DNA of 24,402 nucleotides, taken from NCBI GenBank assembly GCA_964470965.1, contig CAYYIS010000067.1:1-24402 (forward strand), read 5' to 3'. The DNA comes from CAYYIS01 sp964470965 (GTDB taxonomy: Bacteria; JAAXHH01; JABIQT01). Positions 16,501 through 23,136 of the stretch are shown in pieces. The notes under the pieces are model-generated. The model was not told the DNA's origin. It saw nothing but the letters and a program-made list of their open reading frames with translations, and ran no database searches. The number at the start of each line of letters is the position of its first letter. The stretch's first letter is position 1. A program made the position numbers and the translations under genes.

Positions 16501-16615
16501 TTTCGTTGGGGTCTGAACTATTCTGTGCAAGAAGTGATTCCACGGGCAGCATACATGCTACCACCAGCAATCGCAATACAGAGAGTGTCAACGGAGACAA
16601 TGCGACCGATTTCAT
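13532..16615 (-). CDS. secreted Asp-box (BNR/sortilin VPS10-like) beta-propeller protein
   Basis: A 1027-residue exported protein of the kind often labelled glycosyl hydrolase or VPS10 domain-containing in metagenomes. A signal peptide (MKSVALSPLT..., cleavage near ESLLAQ) is followed by MVGPYRGGRVTTVTG. At least eleven Asp-box repeats of the form (S/T)xDxGxxW then follow, for example KTEDGAKSW, RSENGGGSW, KTMDGGDSW, SLDGGKTW, SRDGGSNW and KTEDYGLNW. These build two large propellers over residues ~40-760. The last ~250 residues hold a beta-sandwich (ETGNLVRSYSTDSS) and a helical tail. No catalytic residues are evident; members may bind glycans or peptides or act as scaffolds. The start is certain: a perfect AGGAGGT lies just upstream. 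It is divergent from the glutamine-synthetase-like gene and transcribed alone in this window. Confidence 0.85.
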   Translation of the reverse strand: MKSVALSPLTLSVLRLLVVACMLPVESLLAQNSSDPNEIIDPKFFEGLDYRMVGPYRGGRVTTVTGVPGDPTVLYFGATGGGVWKSTTYGIKWENVSDGYFKVGSIGDVAVAPSNSDIIYAGTGSASVRSNVSTGRGVYKTEDGAKSWTYLGLPEAGQIGAIAIHPQDPDLVYVAALGHLFGPNRERGVYRSENGGGSWELVLAHSDTVGAIALAMHPINPEEIYAALWRGERKPWTIISGSAESGIYKTMDGGDSWSKLSNGLPQGLVGKIGLSLSPANPQRLYALMEAPVGENGLYRSDDGGGSFQHVNDQKSLTNRPFYYTYLTADPQDENTVYVNNEGFFKSSDAGSTFVRMRVPHGDNHDLWIHPDDSKFLFQANDGGVNVSLDGGKTWSSQYNQATAELYHVVVDNRFPYWLYGEQQDNSTIMIPSLPPTASSPLSPKAHWRRVAGCETGPIAVHPLDPDIIYGNCKGRFSRYNARTGQEQHYWVYPHFNYGHAASEMPYRFQRTSPIEISPHDPGVIYHTSQYVHKTTDEGKTWEVISPDLTANESDKQGYSGGPITRDITGEEIYSSIYQIRESLHEAGVLWVGSNDGPIHISRDGGSNWTDITPRDLPPGGRVQTIEPSPHKPGKAYVAVYRYMLDDWQPYIYKTEDYGLNWIRLTTGTNGIPADYPTRAVREDPDREGLLYAGTEFGMYISFDDGAHWQTFQLDLPTTPITDIKVHRKDLVLSTMGRSFWIMDDISPLHHVTERQSRADAYLFQPEDVYRMRWSGARSVDDGAAPEYPPFGAIFYYYVGDDAPDGNVILEILDETGNLVRSYSTDSSATDTHPRGTPVLAGDAGMHRFAWDLRYPGPIAVEEGANGGRGPMAVPGMYQVRFTAGSQSETGTFELKIDPRVAEDNVTMADLEEQFNLNIRIRDRITDLRKAVRQIRSARSDLASGVASRDEAFTQRLSGIEEALIQIKEGKVGAQLKPMLMRQLTYLYGMLMNADQKPGRDAHQRLEDIEVILERHLKELQQTLKVAS

Positions 16616-16618
16616 AAT

Positions 16619-16625
16619 ACCTCCT
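16619..16625 (-). promoter_or_regulatory. consensus Shine-Dalgarno of the propeller gene
   Basis: The minus strand reads AGGAGGT three nucleotides before the ATG ending at 16615. It is the best ribosome-binding site in the window, suggesting high translation. Confidence 0.8.
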
Positions 16626-16668
16626 GGGAAAACCAGCTTGATGTCAAACTTTTCGTATATTCACAAAG

Positions 16669-16687
16669 TTTCGGTAGGAATCCGAAA
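16669..16687. promoter_or_regulatory. inverted repeat in divergent promoter region (candidate operator)
   Basis: TTTCGG (16669-16674) and CCGAAA (16682-16687) form a perfect 6-bp inverted repeat around a 7-bp spacer. It lies between the divergent propeller and glutamine-synthetase-like genes, 54 bp upstream of the propeller start. Size and place suit a dimeric regulator, but no regulator gene is nearby. Confidence 0.3.
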
Positions 16688-16760
16688 ATATATCAGCACC
16701 TGCCCGGACGCAACCTCTTTCAACCGGACCTGATCTGTGTTCGTTCCAGCCAATTCATCT

Positions 16761-16799
16761 TGACATTGTATCCGCTGGAAGTCTATCCTTGGTATTATT
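16761..16799 (+). promoter_or_regulatory. candidate promoter for the glutamine-synthetase-like gene
   Basis: TTGACA occurs at 16761-16766. An extended -10, TGGTATTAT (16791-16799), lies downstream, but 27 nt separates the two hexamers, so they do not form one classical promoter. The extended -10 alone could start transcription around 16806, ~22 nt before the ATG and just ahead of the GAGGG ribosome-binding site. Confidence 0.3.
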
Positions 16800-16827
16800 C
16801 AACGATTACAAACAAGAGGGTGACAAC

Positions 16828-18192
16828 ATGAGCGAACGTATACGTCAGTTTATCTCAAAACATGACATCAAGAAAATTAAAGTGGGTGTGTTCGATATAG
16901 ACGGGCTGCTTCGCGGCAAGTATATCTCGATGGACAAATTCCTCTCTGCGGTCGACAATGGAATGGGATTCTGTGATGTCATCTTCGGTTGGGATTCGGC
17001 GGACGAATTATATGTGGACACCGGGGTCACGGTCACCGGCTGGCACACCGGATACCCGGACACTCCTGCGAAAATCGATCCCGACTCTGCCCGCGTAGTA
17101 CCATGGGAACCCGGGACTGCCCTGTTTCTGGCCGATCTATACACAGGAGATGGTATCCCCCTTGGAGTTTCACCCCGGCAATTGATGCGGCGCGTCGTTA
17201 CCCAAGCCAATGAAATGGGTTTCGATCCTAAGATGTCCTCCGAATATGAGTATTTTTTCTTCAAGGAAGACCCGCATTCCATCCGCGAAAAGTCATATAC
17301 CGACCTGACTCCTTTGACACCGGGTATGTTCGGATACAGTGTCGTGCGCGCATCAAGCGTGTCCGACCTGGTGCATGCGGTCATAGACAATATGAAAGCC
17401 TTCGGCATACTGATAGAAGGTATTCACACGGAAACCGGCCCCGGGGTCTATGAGACGGCGATAACCTATGACACGGCGGTCAATGCTGCCGATAACGCCG
17501 CCCTGTTCAAGACCGCCATGAAGGAAATCTCATCACGGCACGATGTCATCGTTACATTCATGGCCAAATGGAACCCCGAGTTCCCCGGATGCAGCGGACA
17601 TATCCATCAAAGCCTGTGGAGCGCGGACGGCAAGAAAAACCTGTTTTATGATGACCGCCATGCCACCAGCATGTCCACCACTATGCGCCACTATATCGGC
17701 GGCCAGATCGCACTCATGCCGGAACTGACGGCCCTGTCCGCACCGACTATCAACTCTTATAAACGCCTGGTGCCCGGCGCGTGGGCGCCGACAACCGCCT
17801 CCTGGGGTATCGAAAACAGAACCACCGCAATCCGGGCGATCCCGTTCGGTGAAAACTCCACGCGCGTGGAGAATCGATTACCCGGCTCCGACGCAAATCC
17901 CTACCTGGCCATGGCGGCATCGCTGGCAGCCGGATTGTATGGCATCGCCCAGGAAATCGAACCGCCGGAACCCTGGTCGGCGAATGCTTACACCGCGCCG
18001 GACGGTATTTTCGAAGCCCTCCCCCGATCCCTTGACGAAGCGATTTCGCTGTTAAAAGAAAGCCAAGTCGCCAAAGATATACTCGGCACGGGGTTTGTGG
18101 ATCATTACGTGGCGACCAGGGAGTGGGAAGTCCGGCAGCATGCAAAAGCTGTAACAGATTGGGAATTAAAACGGTATTTCGAAGTCGTGTGA
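16828..18192 (+). CDS. glutamine-synthetase-family ligase (PuuA/GlnA-like, probable gamma-glutamyl amide ligase)
   Basis: ATP-dependent glutamate ligase fold, 454 residues. The N-terminal beta-grasp domain (DIDGLLRGKYIS) and the catalytic barrel are recognisable: metal Glu in SEYEYFF, ETGPGVYE, ATP-site GHIHQS, glutamate-binding NSYKRLVPGAWAP, and ENRTTAIRAI followed by ENRLPGSDANPYLAMA. The divergence from housekeeping GlnA (for example WAPTTASWGIENR) points to the GS-like enzymes that join glutamate to amines (PuuA, GlnA3/4) rather than to ammonia; this is inference. The frame is open to an ATG at 16789, but GAGGG lies upstream of the ATG at 16828 and the family N-terminus begins there. The stop is 13 bp before the next gene, an extracellular solute-binding protein, so the two are very likely cotranscribed. 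Confidence 0.88.
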   Translation: MSERIRQFISKHDIKKIKVGVFDIDGLLRGKYISMDKFLSAVDNGMGFCDVIFGWDSADELYVDTGVTVTGWHTGYPDTPAKIDPDSARVVPWEPGTALFLADLYTGDGIPLGVSPRQLMRRVVTQANEMGFDPKMSSEYEYFFFKEDPHSIREKSYTDLTPLTPGMFGYSVVRASSVSDLVHAVIDNMKAFGILIEGIHTETGPGVYETAITYDTAVNAADNAALFKTAMKEISSRHDVIVTFMAKWNPEFPGCSGHIHQSLWSADGKKNLFYDDRHATSMSTTMRHYIGGQIALMPELTALSAPTINSYKRLVPGAWAPTTASWGIENRTTAIRAIPFGENSTRVENRLPGSDANPYLAMAASLAAGLYGIAQEIEPPEPWSANAYTAPDGIFEALPRSLDEAISLLKESQVAKDILGTGFVDHYVATREWEVRQHAKAVTDWELKRYFEVV

Positions 18193-18205
18193 GAAAGGAC
18201 GATGG

Positions 18206-19924
18206 ATGGGCTGCTTGTTCCTTCTAAAGGGTTATTCTATGCCGCGCCATGTCACATGGTTCCTTTTCTGTACATTGCTTTTCCCCGCCGCATGCCGTGA
18301 GGATGTCCCCGGTGAGGCCGCGGGAAGCCGGACAGCCGGTTCCGGTCGTACCCTTCCCGATGATGCCGCGCCTTCGACATATCAGAAATTCCGGTCGGTC
18401 CAGGCCGAACCCCATACGCTGGATCTGTCGCTGGACGCCTATGCGGCGGGTGATTTAATTCATATCTTCGAAACACTCGTAGTCGTCCATCCCAATATGG
18501 AACTACGACCAGGCGCCGCCGAACGGTGGGAAACGAATGAGGACGGTACAGAATGGACATTTTACCTGCGGGAGGGAAACAGGTGGTCTGACGGCCGGCC
18601 GGTGACTGCCCATGATTTCGAATACAGCTTCAAAAGAATGCTCGATCCGAAGGAGGGCGGTAATTATGCGTTTGTTTACTACGACATCGTTGGGGCACGC
18701 GATTTCAACGCCGGGAAGAGTGAAGATAAAGAATCGGTCGGCATCCGTGCAACCGACGACCACACACTGGTCATCAACCTCCTGAAACCAACTCCCTATC
18801 TACCGAACCTTATGGCTTTCGTAACCGCCATTCCCGTCCCGCGGTGGCAAGTTGAGAAATTCGGGCGGAAATGGACTCAGGGTAGCAACAGCATCTCAAC
18901 GGGGCCTTACATGGTCGGTGAATGGCTGCCGGGGCAGTACATCACCTACATCCCGAATCCGGACTACAGTGGTCCTTACAAGGGTTATCTTGACCAGATC
19001 CAATGGATTTTTTCAGGTGATCCCACGGCATTGCTCAATGCGTATGAGAACGACGAGATCGACGTTCACGCCCTCTCTGCGATCGAACTGGGCCGCATCG
19101 AACAGGACACGAAGCTGAACATGGAACTGGTCCGCTCCCATAGCAACACCACGTGGTACCTTTTCTTCAAGACAGCGACCCCGCCTTTTAACGATCAGAG
19201 GGTCAGGCAGGCGATCGCCCATTCCGTGGATCGAACCATACTCACGAAAACGGTCATCAAGGGCGCTGGTATCCCGGCATACACCATGATGCCCCCAGGT
19301 ATGAAGGACCATCTTCAGATGGATTTCAGTAGTTATCAAGCCTATGATCCTCCTGAAGGTCGGAAGCTCCTGGCCGATGCAGGGTTTCCAGGCGGGAGGG
19401 GGTTCCCCAAGATGGGGATTTGGCTCCGGGGCGCCGACGGCTTACAGCTGCAGGTAGCGCAGGCAATACAGGGTATGTTGAAGGAAAACCTCGGAATTGA
19501 TATCACCATACAGAACCAGGAAACATATGTTTACTTCGATAACATGTACCGATACGACATCCCCTTCAGCCTTATCGCCTTCAATCAGGACTTTGCGGAT
19601 CCGGTTAACATGATATCCCAGGTATGGCGTTCCCGGGATGCCGGCCTTGGTCGTCACGACTGGAAAAACGTCACATTCGATCGTCTCGTGGACAAGGCCG
19701 ACAGTGAAATGACAGCTGAAAACCGCCGCGGACTGTACCGTGAAGCCCAACGGGTACTGGCGGAGGATGCAGGCGGTGTATTCCTGTACTACCAGGTGGA
19801 CCTCAGGTTGGTGAAACCCTGGGTGAAAAATTACACCAGCGGTGAAACGCCTGGGTATCCGGGATATATGCGACTCAGCCGGGTATGGGATGTGTATATC
19901 GGCAACGAGGTGCTGGAGCGGTAA
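18206..19924 (+). CDS. extracellular solute-binding protein family 5 (OppA/DppA-like), probable lipoprotein
   Basis: Periplasmic binding component of a peptide- or nickel-type ABC importer, 572 residues. The N-terminus is hydrophobic and ends in LLFPAAC, a lipobox-like site (degenerate, Pro at -3), so lipid anchoring is probable. The SBP_bac_5 pattern is clear: LRPGAAERWETNEDG, WTFYLREGNRWSDGRPVTAHDF, STGPYMVGEW, and NDQRVRQAIAHSVDR. Two starts are possible. The ATG at 18206 has AAGGA six nucleotides upstream; the ATG at 18239 gives a more compact 19-residue lipoprotein signal but a weaker AAAGG. I kept 18206. No permease or ATPase genes lie within the window, so it is an orphan here. Cotranscription with the glutamine-synthetase-like ligase suggests its ligand may be an amine, amino acid or peptide handled by that enzyme (inference). 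Confidence 0.9.
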   Translation: MGCLFLLKGYSMPRHVTWFLFCTLLFPAACREDVPGEAAGSRTAGSGRTLPDDAAPSTYQKFRSVQAEPHTLDLSLDAYAAGDLIHIFETLVVVHPNMELRPGAAERWETNEDGTEWTFYLREGNRWSDGRPVTAHDFEYSFKRMLDPKEGGNYAFVYYDIVGARDFNAGKSEDKESVGIRATDDHTLVINLLKPTPYLPNLMAFVTAIPVPRWQVEKFGRKWTQGSNSISTGPYMVGEWLPGQYITYIPNPDYSGPYKGYLDQIQWIFSGDPTALLNAYENDEIDVHALSAIELGRIEQDTKLNMELVRSHSNTTWYLFFKTATPPFNDQRVRQAIAHSVDRTILTKTVIKGAGIPAYTMMPPGMKDHLQMDFSSYQAYDPPEGRKLLADAGFPGGRGFPKMGIWLRGADGLQLQVAQAIQGMLKENLGIDITIQNQETYVYFDNMYRYDIPFSLIAFNQDFADPVNMISQVWRSRDAGLGRHDWKNVTFDRLVDKADSEMTAENRRGLYREAQRVLAEDAGGVFLYYQVDLRLVKPWVKNYTSGETPGYPGYMRLSRVWDVYIGNEVLER

Positions 19925-19971
19925 CGAACAAAGCGAGTAAAACCCCGGTCTGTGGCCAGATTCAATTCCCC

Positions 19972-20001
19972 GCGGTTTGACCGCCGCCGGAGATTCCCGG
20001 C
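19972..20001. terminator. tandem GC-rich hairpins between convergent genes (possible terminator)
   Basis: GCGGT/ACCGC (19972-19984) and GCCGG/CCGGC (19986-20001) form two adjacent small stems in the 171-bp gap between the binding-protein stop and the MltF-like stop. There is no U-tract on either strand, so termination is inferred from position only. Confidence 0.3.
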
Positions 20002-20095
20002 CACCACCCGCCATTACCCCACCGGGAACATTCAGAACAGCCGGACACAAAGCATTTTCCGACTCGATCAATTATCCGACAATGCGTGTCAATAG

Positions 20096-22171
20096 TCATT
20101 GGGAAGCGGTATTCAGTACAGCGACATACGCTTCGTAACGGTCCTGTATCAAGCGCACATAATGTACCGGTTCGCTGCCCCGGCAATAGCCGTACCTGGC
20201 TTTTTGATAGAATTGGGGTTTCTCCAGCATGCCCATCCCGACCTCGACATTATTGAACCAGCGATTCGGATCAAGCCCTGACTGGCTGGCCAGACGCCGG
20301 GCGTCCAGCACATGCCCATATCCCGCGTTGTAGGCTGCCAGAGCAAATCGGATGCGAGATTCGAACGGTATGCCCGGGTCGAACCTGTCGAGCATTCGCC
20401 GTAAATAGGTGACACCTGCCTTTATACCCTGTTCTGGGTCGGTCACGTCTTCTACTCCGAGTTCTCTCGCGGTCCCCGGCATTACCTGCATCAGCCCCTG
20501 AGCGCCTACCCAGCTTTCCGCATCAGGATCGAACCTCGATTCGTGGTACATCTGTGCTACAATGAGGCGCCAGTCCAGGTCGAACCGGTCTGCATATTTT
20601 TTTACGGTTTCATCGTAGGGAGAGATCAAGCCGGAAATATCCGAGCGGAGGCTGTCCAGGGCACGGCCTATGTTGCGTTTATTCTGAAAATACCGTTTCC
20701 TGATCATATTGTAATAGAGCCCGCGATGTTCTTTAGCTATGAATTCATTGAGGGAAGTCAGAAAACCGGTTGCGCCTTTACGCACCGCCCATCCGAGTTG
20801 TACAGATTTTACCGTGAATGCGGCTTTCAGGTTCAGACCATACGCCTGTTCTACCCGGAGCAGGTTGGAATCACAGATGGTGACATCGTATTCCCCTGAG
20901 TCTACGGCAGCCAGGATGTCTTCTGTTTCCATGTCTTCCGGAACCGTTACGACTGTCAGACTGTCGAGGGATCGCTGCAGAGTGGTAAGGGTTTCATAGA
21001 ACGCACTGCTTGCCCGCACGTGAACCGTCTTCCCGGCCAGGTCATCCACATCATCTATGGCCACCTCATCAGCCCTGACGACCACCACCTCCTCCACATC
21101 CATATAGCGGTCTGTAAAAACCACTTGGTTCGCTCTCTCGGCCGTGTTCGACATCGCTGCAGCAATAATATCCCCCCGCCCTTCATTCAGGAAGGTGATC
21201 ATTTCCTCATGACTTGGAGGAATCACGATCTCGAGACGGAGATTCTGCTGCTCCGCATAACGCTTCATCAACTCATACTCAAACCCGACCTGACGTCCCC
21301 TATGAATGAAATACGTCATGGCGTTGTTGCGGGTGATCATACGGAGCCGGCCGCGTTCTTTCATACCGGCCAGGTCGTCCTTGTGGACTCTTTCATGGTG
21401 CCTTGTCAGGGTATGCGCGAAAAGATAGGCATCCACTTTTTCTTTTAAGACCGGGGAATCTCTGCGCATTGCCAACGCCACCGGCCTGTCTTCCGAAACC
21501 ACAATAGGTGTCGTCAGGTTATCGAAATAAGCACCGATCGCCGCCCAGTAATTGGAATCGGTCACCGTAGCCGGATAAACACCCTGTGATACCTTTTCTA
21601 CGATTTCTTCGGTATTTAGTGTTTCTTCCAGGTCACGGATGCGTATTCCGGGCAGGTCAGCCTGAAGTCCCCTGAGAGTCTCCGAATACGAACTGCCCCC
21701 GCGTACAGCGATTTCTCGACCATCCAGATCTCCCAGGGCATCCGGCAGCGAATCGCTCAGGGCCATGACCAGTAATTCATCAACGTACAGATAGGGCACG
21801 GAAAACAGGACCTGCTCCTGCCTGGAATCGGTGACCGTCATGCCGGCGGCAATGATATCACCCTCACCTTCCGTCAACATTTCCACCATACGGCCGTAGT
21901 CGGCCGCTACCACAAACTCCAGTTTCAAACCGAGTACTTCAGCCAGGCCACGGGCGATGTCACGATCGATCGATACCGGTTCCGAATTGCGGGGCATGAA
22001 TGCGATCGGGTCCGGACGCACTATCACACGAAGATTGCCGTGGGGACGTAGTGCATCAAGGTCGCCAGTGTATTTCGGGGGGGGCGATGCCGGCATTTCC
22101 ACCCGTGGATTTTCTGTGCAGCCCAATATCATTGCCAGGCTCGTGAACGACACGATACAGAATTTTAACAT
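20096..22171 (-). CDS. MltF-like lytic transglycosylase lipoprotein with two tandem SBP_bac_3 domains
   Basis: Probable outer-membrane or periplasmic lipoprotein of 691 residues: signal peptide ending MILGC (Cys18). Two family-3 solute-binding domains follow. The first (~47-262) has GMTVTDSRQEQVLFSVPY with the ligand Arg117. The second (~275-497) has AAAMSNTAERANQVVFTDRY with Arg346. A C-terminal SLT transglycosylase domain (~515-640) carries YHESRFDPDA with catalytic Glu544, then GAQGLMQVMPGTAREL and ALAAYNAGYG. MltF cleaves peptidoglycan to 1,6-anhydromuropeptides and its regulatory domain senses cell-wall peptides. E. coli MltF has one such domain and ~518 residues, so the duplication is unusual. 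The start was moved inward from 22219 because GGAGGA precedes the ATG at 22171, which begins the lipoprotein signal. It is transcribed alone. Confidence 0.9.
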   Translation of the reverse strand: MLKFCIVSFTSLAMILGCTENPRVEMPASPPPKYTGDLDALRPHGNLRVIVRPDPIAFMPRNSEPVSIDRDIARGLAEVLGLKLEFVVAADYGRMVEMLTEGEGDIIAAGMTVTDSRQEQVLFSVPYLYVDELLVMALSDSLPDALGDLDGREIAVRGGSSYSETLRGLQADLPGIRIRDLEETLNTEEIVEKVSQGVYPATVTDSNYWAAIGAYFDNLTTPIVVSEDRPVALAMRRDSPVLKEKVDAYLFAHTLTRHHERVHKDDLAGMKERGRLRMITRNNAMTYFIHRGRQVGFEYELMKRYAEQQNLRLEIVIPPSHEEMITFLNEGRGDIIAAAMSNTAERANQVVFTDRYMDVEEVVVVRADEVAIDDVDDLAGKTVHVRASSAFYETLTTLQRSLDSLTVVTVPEDMETEDILAAVDSGEYDVTICDSNLLRVEQAYGLNLKAAFTVKSVQLGWAVRKGATGFLTSLNEFIAKEHRGLYYNMIRKRYFQNKRNIGRALDSLRSDISGLISPYDETVKKYADRFDLDWRLIVAQMYHESRFDPDAESWVGAQGLMQVMPGTARELGVEDVTDPEQGIKAGVTYLRRMLDRFDPGIPFESRIRFALAAYNAGYGHVLDARRLASQSGLDPNRWFNNVEVGMGMLEKPQFYQKARYGYCRGSEPVHYVRLIQDRYEAYVAVLNTASQ

Positions 22172-22177
22172 GCCCGA

Positions 22178-22183
22178 TCCTCC
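22178..22183 (-). promoter_or_regulatory. Shine-Dalgarno deciding the MltF-like start
   Basis: The minus strand reads GGAGGA six nucleotides before the ATG at 22171. Upstream in-frame ATGs at 22219 and 22210 would bury the lipoprotein signal behind a polar extension. Confidence 0.7.
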
Positions 22184-22263
22184 GGATTCTGGTCTTTGCT
22201 GATTGTTCATACCCTCCATCCTCTTCTGACCGCGGGCATTTCTAGCCCTTCCGTTTCCCGTCT

Positions 22264-22554
22264 TTATCCCGGCCTTCGACCCGCTTCCCGGTCAGAATTC
22301 CATAATGATTTAAACCGGGGACGCTTGTAGTCCAGCACTTTCCAAGACATATACACGTTATCATCGTAAATAATCTAGTTGAGCATGAAGTGGTTTTTCT
22401 GGCGGACCCAATCCAGATTCCGGGTGTCTTTAAAACTGTAATACATGGAAGAAACAACCAGGGACATCACGGGACCACCGCTAGAAAACTGAACAGACTG
22501 ACCAGCAGAAAAGGCAGCACCCAGGCCAAGGAGGTTTAGGGCGGTAAAATAGCC
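22264..22554 (-). other. in-frame open stretch downstream of the 108-residue gene (possible remnant, not called as a gene)
   Basis: The spacer 22172-22554 holds no convincing gene. On the minus strand, the frame of the 108-residue gene stays open after its TGA for 59 codons to a TAG at 22375-22377, then for 36 more to a TAA at 22264-22266. The first part reads like a membrane segment with a polar tail (LNLLGLGAAFSAG, then NLDWVRQKNHFMLN). The second contains YMSWKVLDYKRPRF. No good start with RBS is visible in either. It may be a decayed gene end, a readthrough extension or chance. An overlapping 71-codon frame (22242-22457) looks less protein-like. Confidence 0.2.
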
Positions 22555-22610
22555 TCACGCATCCGGTTTGCATTGTCCGCACGGTTTATATTTTATTTTA
22601 GCCTCACGCA
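22550..22610. repeat. 12-bp direct repeat around a stop codon
   Basis: TAGCCTCACGCA occurs at 22550-22561 and again at 22599-22610, 49 bp apart. The second copy encodes the LREA part of the small protein's conserved tail, while the first spans its stop codon in a different frame. It could mark a short duplication or recombination scar, or be chance. Confidence 0.45.
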
Positions 22611-22881
22611 AAGGAATCGCCAGGGCATCTTTCCCGGCTCTACCGCATTCCGCCCGGTGGTACCGGGTACCCGCCGGCGTGATGTAAACAATGGTCTCCC
22701 CGCCTGACGGCTGTTCGGACATAGAATGAGACACCTCATTATCTTCCGTACCTGAACGTGGTGACCAGATTTCGTAATCCCAGTCGAGATCCACATACCT
22801 GAAGACCAGCGCACGCAGTTCGTCCCATTTCCAGCGCGCGAGCAATACAATCAGCACGAGACTAATCAATGTTTTTACCAT
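22555..22881 (-). CDS. small membrane-anchored protein with C-terminal YHxxxC...CxxC motif
   Basis: A 108-residue protein. The N-terminal helix (VKTLISLVLIVLLARW) is a membrane anchor or uncleaved signal. A polar, Ser/Glu-rich linker follows. The last ~40 residues carry YITPAGTRYHRAECG, an LREAK segment and CGQCKPD. The same arrangement (GxxYHxxxC, then SxxEAKxxGYxPCxxCxP) ends many bacterial proteins, including some nucleases and competence-related proteins, and probably binds a metal through His/Cys; its job is not established. The frame is open to an ATG at 22908, but AAAAGG lies seven nucleotides before the ATG at 22881 and the hydrophobic helix begins right after it. It is divergent from the Gfo/Idh/MocA gene. 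Confidence 0.7.
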   Translation of the reverse strand: MVKTLISLVLIVLLARWKWDELRALVFRYVDLDWDYEIWSPRSGTEDNEVSHSMSEQPSGGETIVYITPAGTRYHRAECGRAGKDALAIPLREAKIKYKPCGQCKPDA

Positions 22882-22941
22882 GTCAGCACCTTTTTTCGGT
22901 CGTTTCAACCACTTTGCGAAGTCAGTTTACGTACCCATGGA

Positions 22942-22970
22942 ACAAAACATTAATTGCGGTTTTTTGTCAA
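22942..22970 (-). promoter_or_regulatory. candidate sigma-70 promoter for the small membrane protein gene
   Basis: On the minus strand TTGACA (22965-22970) is followed after 17 nt by TTTTGT (22942-22947). The -35 is perfect and the -10 is weak. It lies ~60 bp upstream of the ATG at 22881. Confidence 0.35.
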
Positions 22971-23012
22971 TCAGAATGTCCCCGCAGTTCCTTGATCCCC
23001 CAACGTTTGCGC

Positions 23013-23039
23013 TTGACAAAATGGACTGTCAGCCATAAT
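23013..23039 (+). promoter_or_regulatory. candidate sigma-70 promoter for the oxidoreductase gene
   Basis: TTGACA (23013-23018) and CATAAT (23034-23039) are a perfect -35 and a five-of-six -10, though the spacer is 15 nt. Transcription would start near 23047, ~90 nt before the ATG at 23137. It is back to back with the minus-strand promoter candidate ~45 bp away. Confidence 0.5.
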
Positions 23040-23062
23040 TTATGCCTTTTCGGACATCTTTG

Positions 23063-23074
23063 GAACCCGGGTTC
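23063..23074. promoter_or_regulatory. 12-bp perfect palindrome, candidate operator
   Basis: GAACCCGGGTTC is a perfect palindrome just downstream of the predicted transcription start and upstream of the oxidoreductase ATG. A symmetric site with a central CG fits repressors such as LacI-family sugar regulators. No regulator gene is in the window. Confidence 0.4.
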
Positions 23075-23136
23075 TAGCGGCGTGTTCGAAACGTTTTCTG
23101 CGGCAACGGGCAATACTCACGTGGATTCGAGTTAAG

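Noticed and set aside
16642..16647. Minus-strand TTGACA close to the propeller gene start
   Set aside because: A -10 at normal spacing would fall on the AGGAGGT ribosome-binding site, so it is unlikely to be the promoter of that gene.
22242..22457. 71-codon open frame on the minus strand in the spacer upstream of the small membrane protein stop
   Set aside because: It has no RBS or recognisable motif, and another frame of the same stretch reads more protein-like. Not called as a gene.
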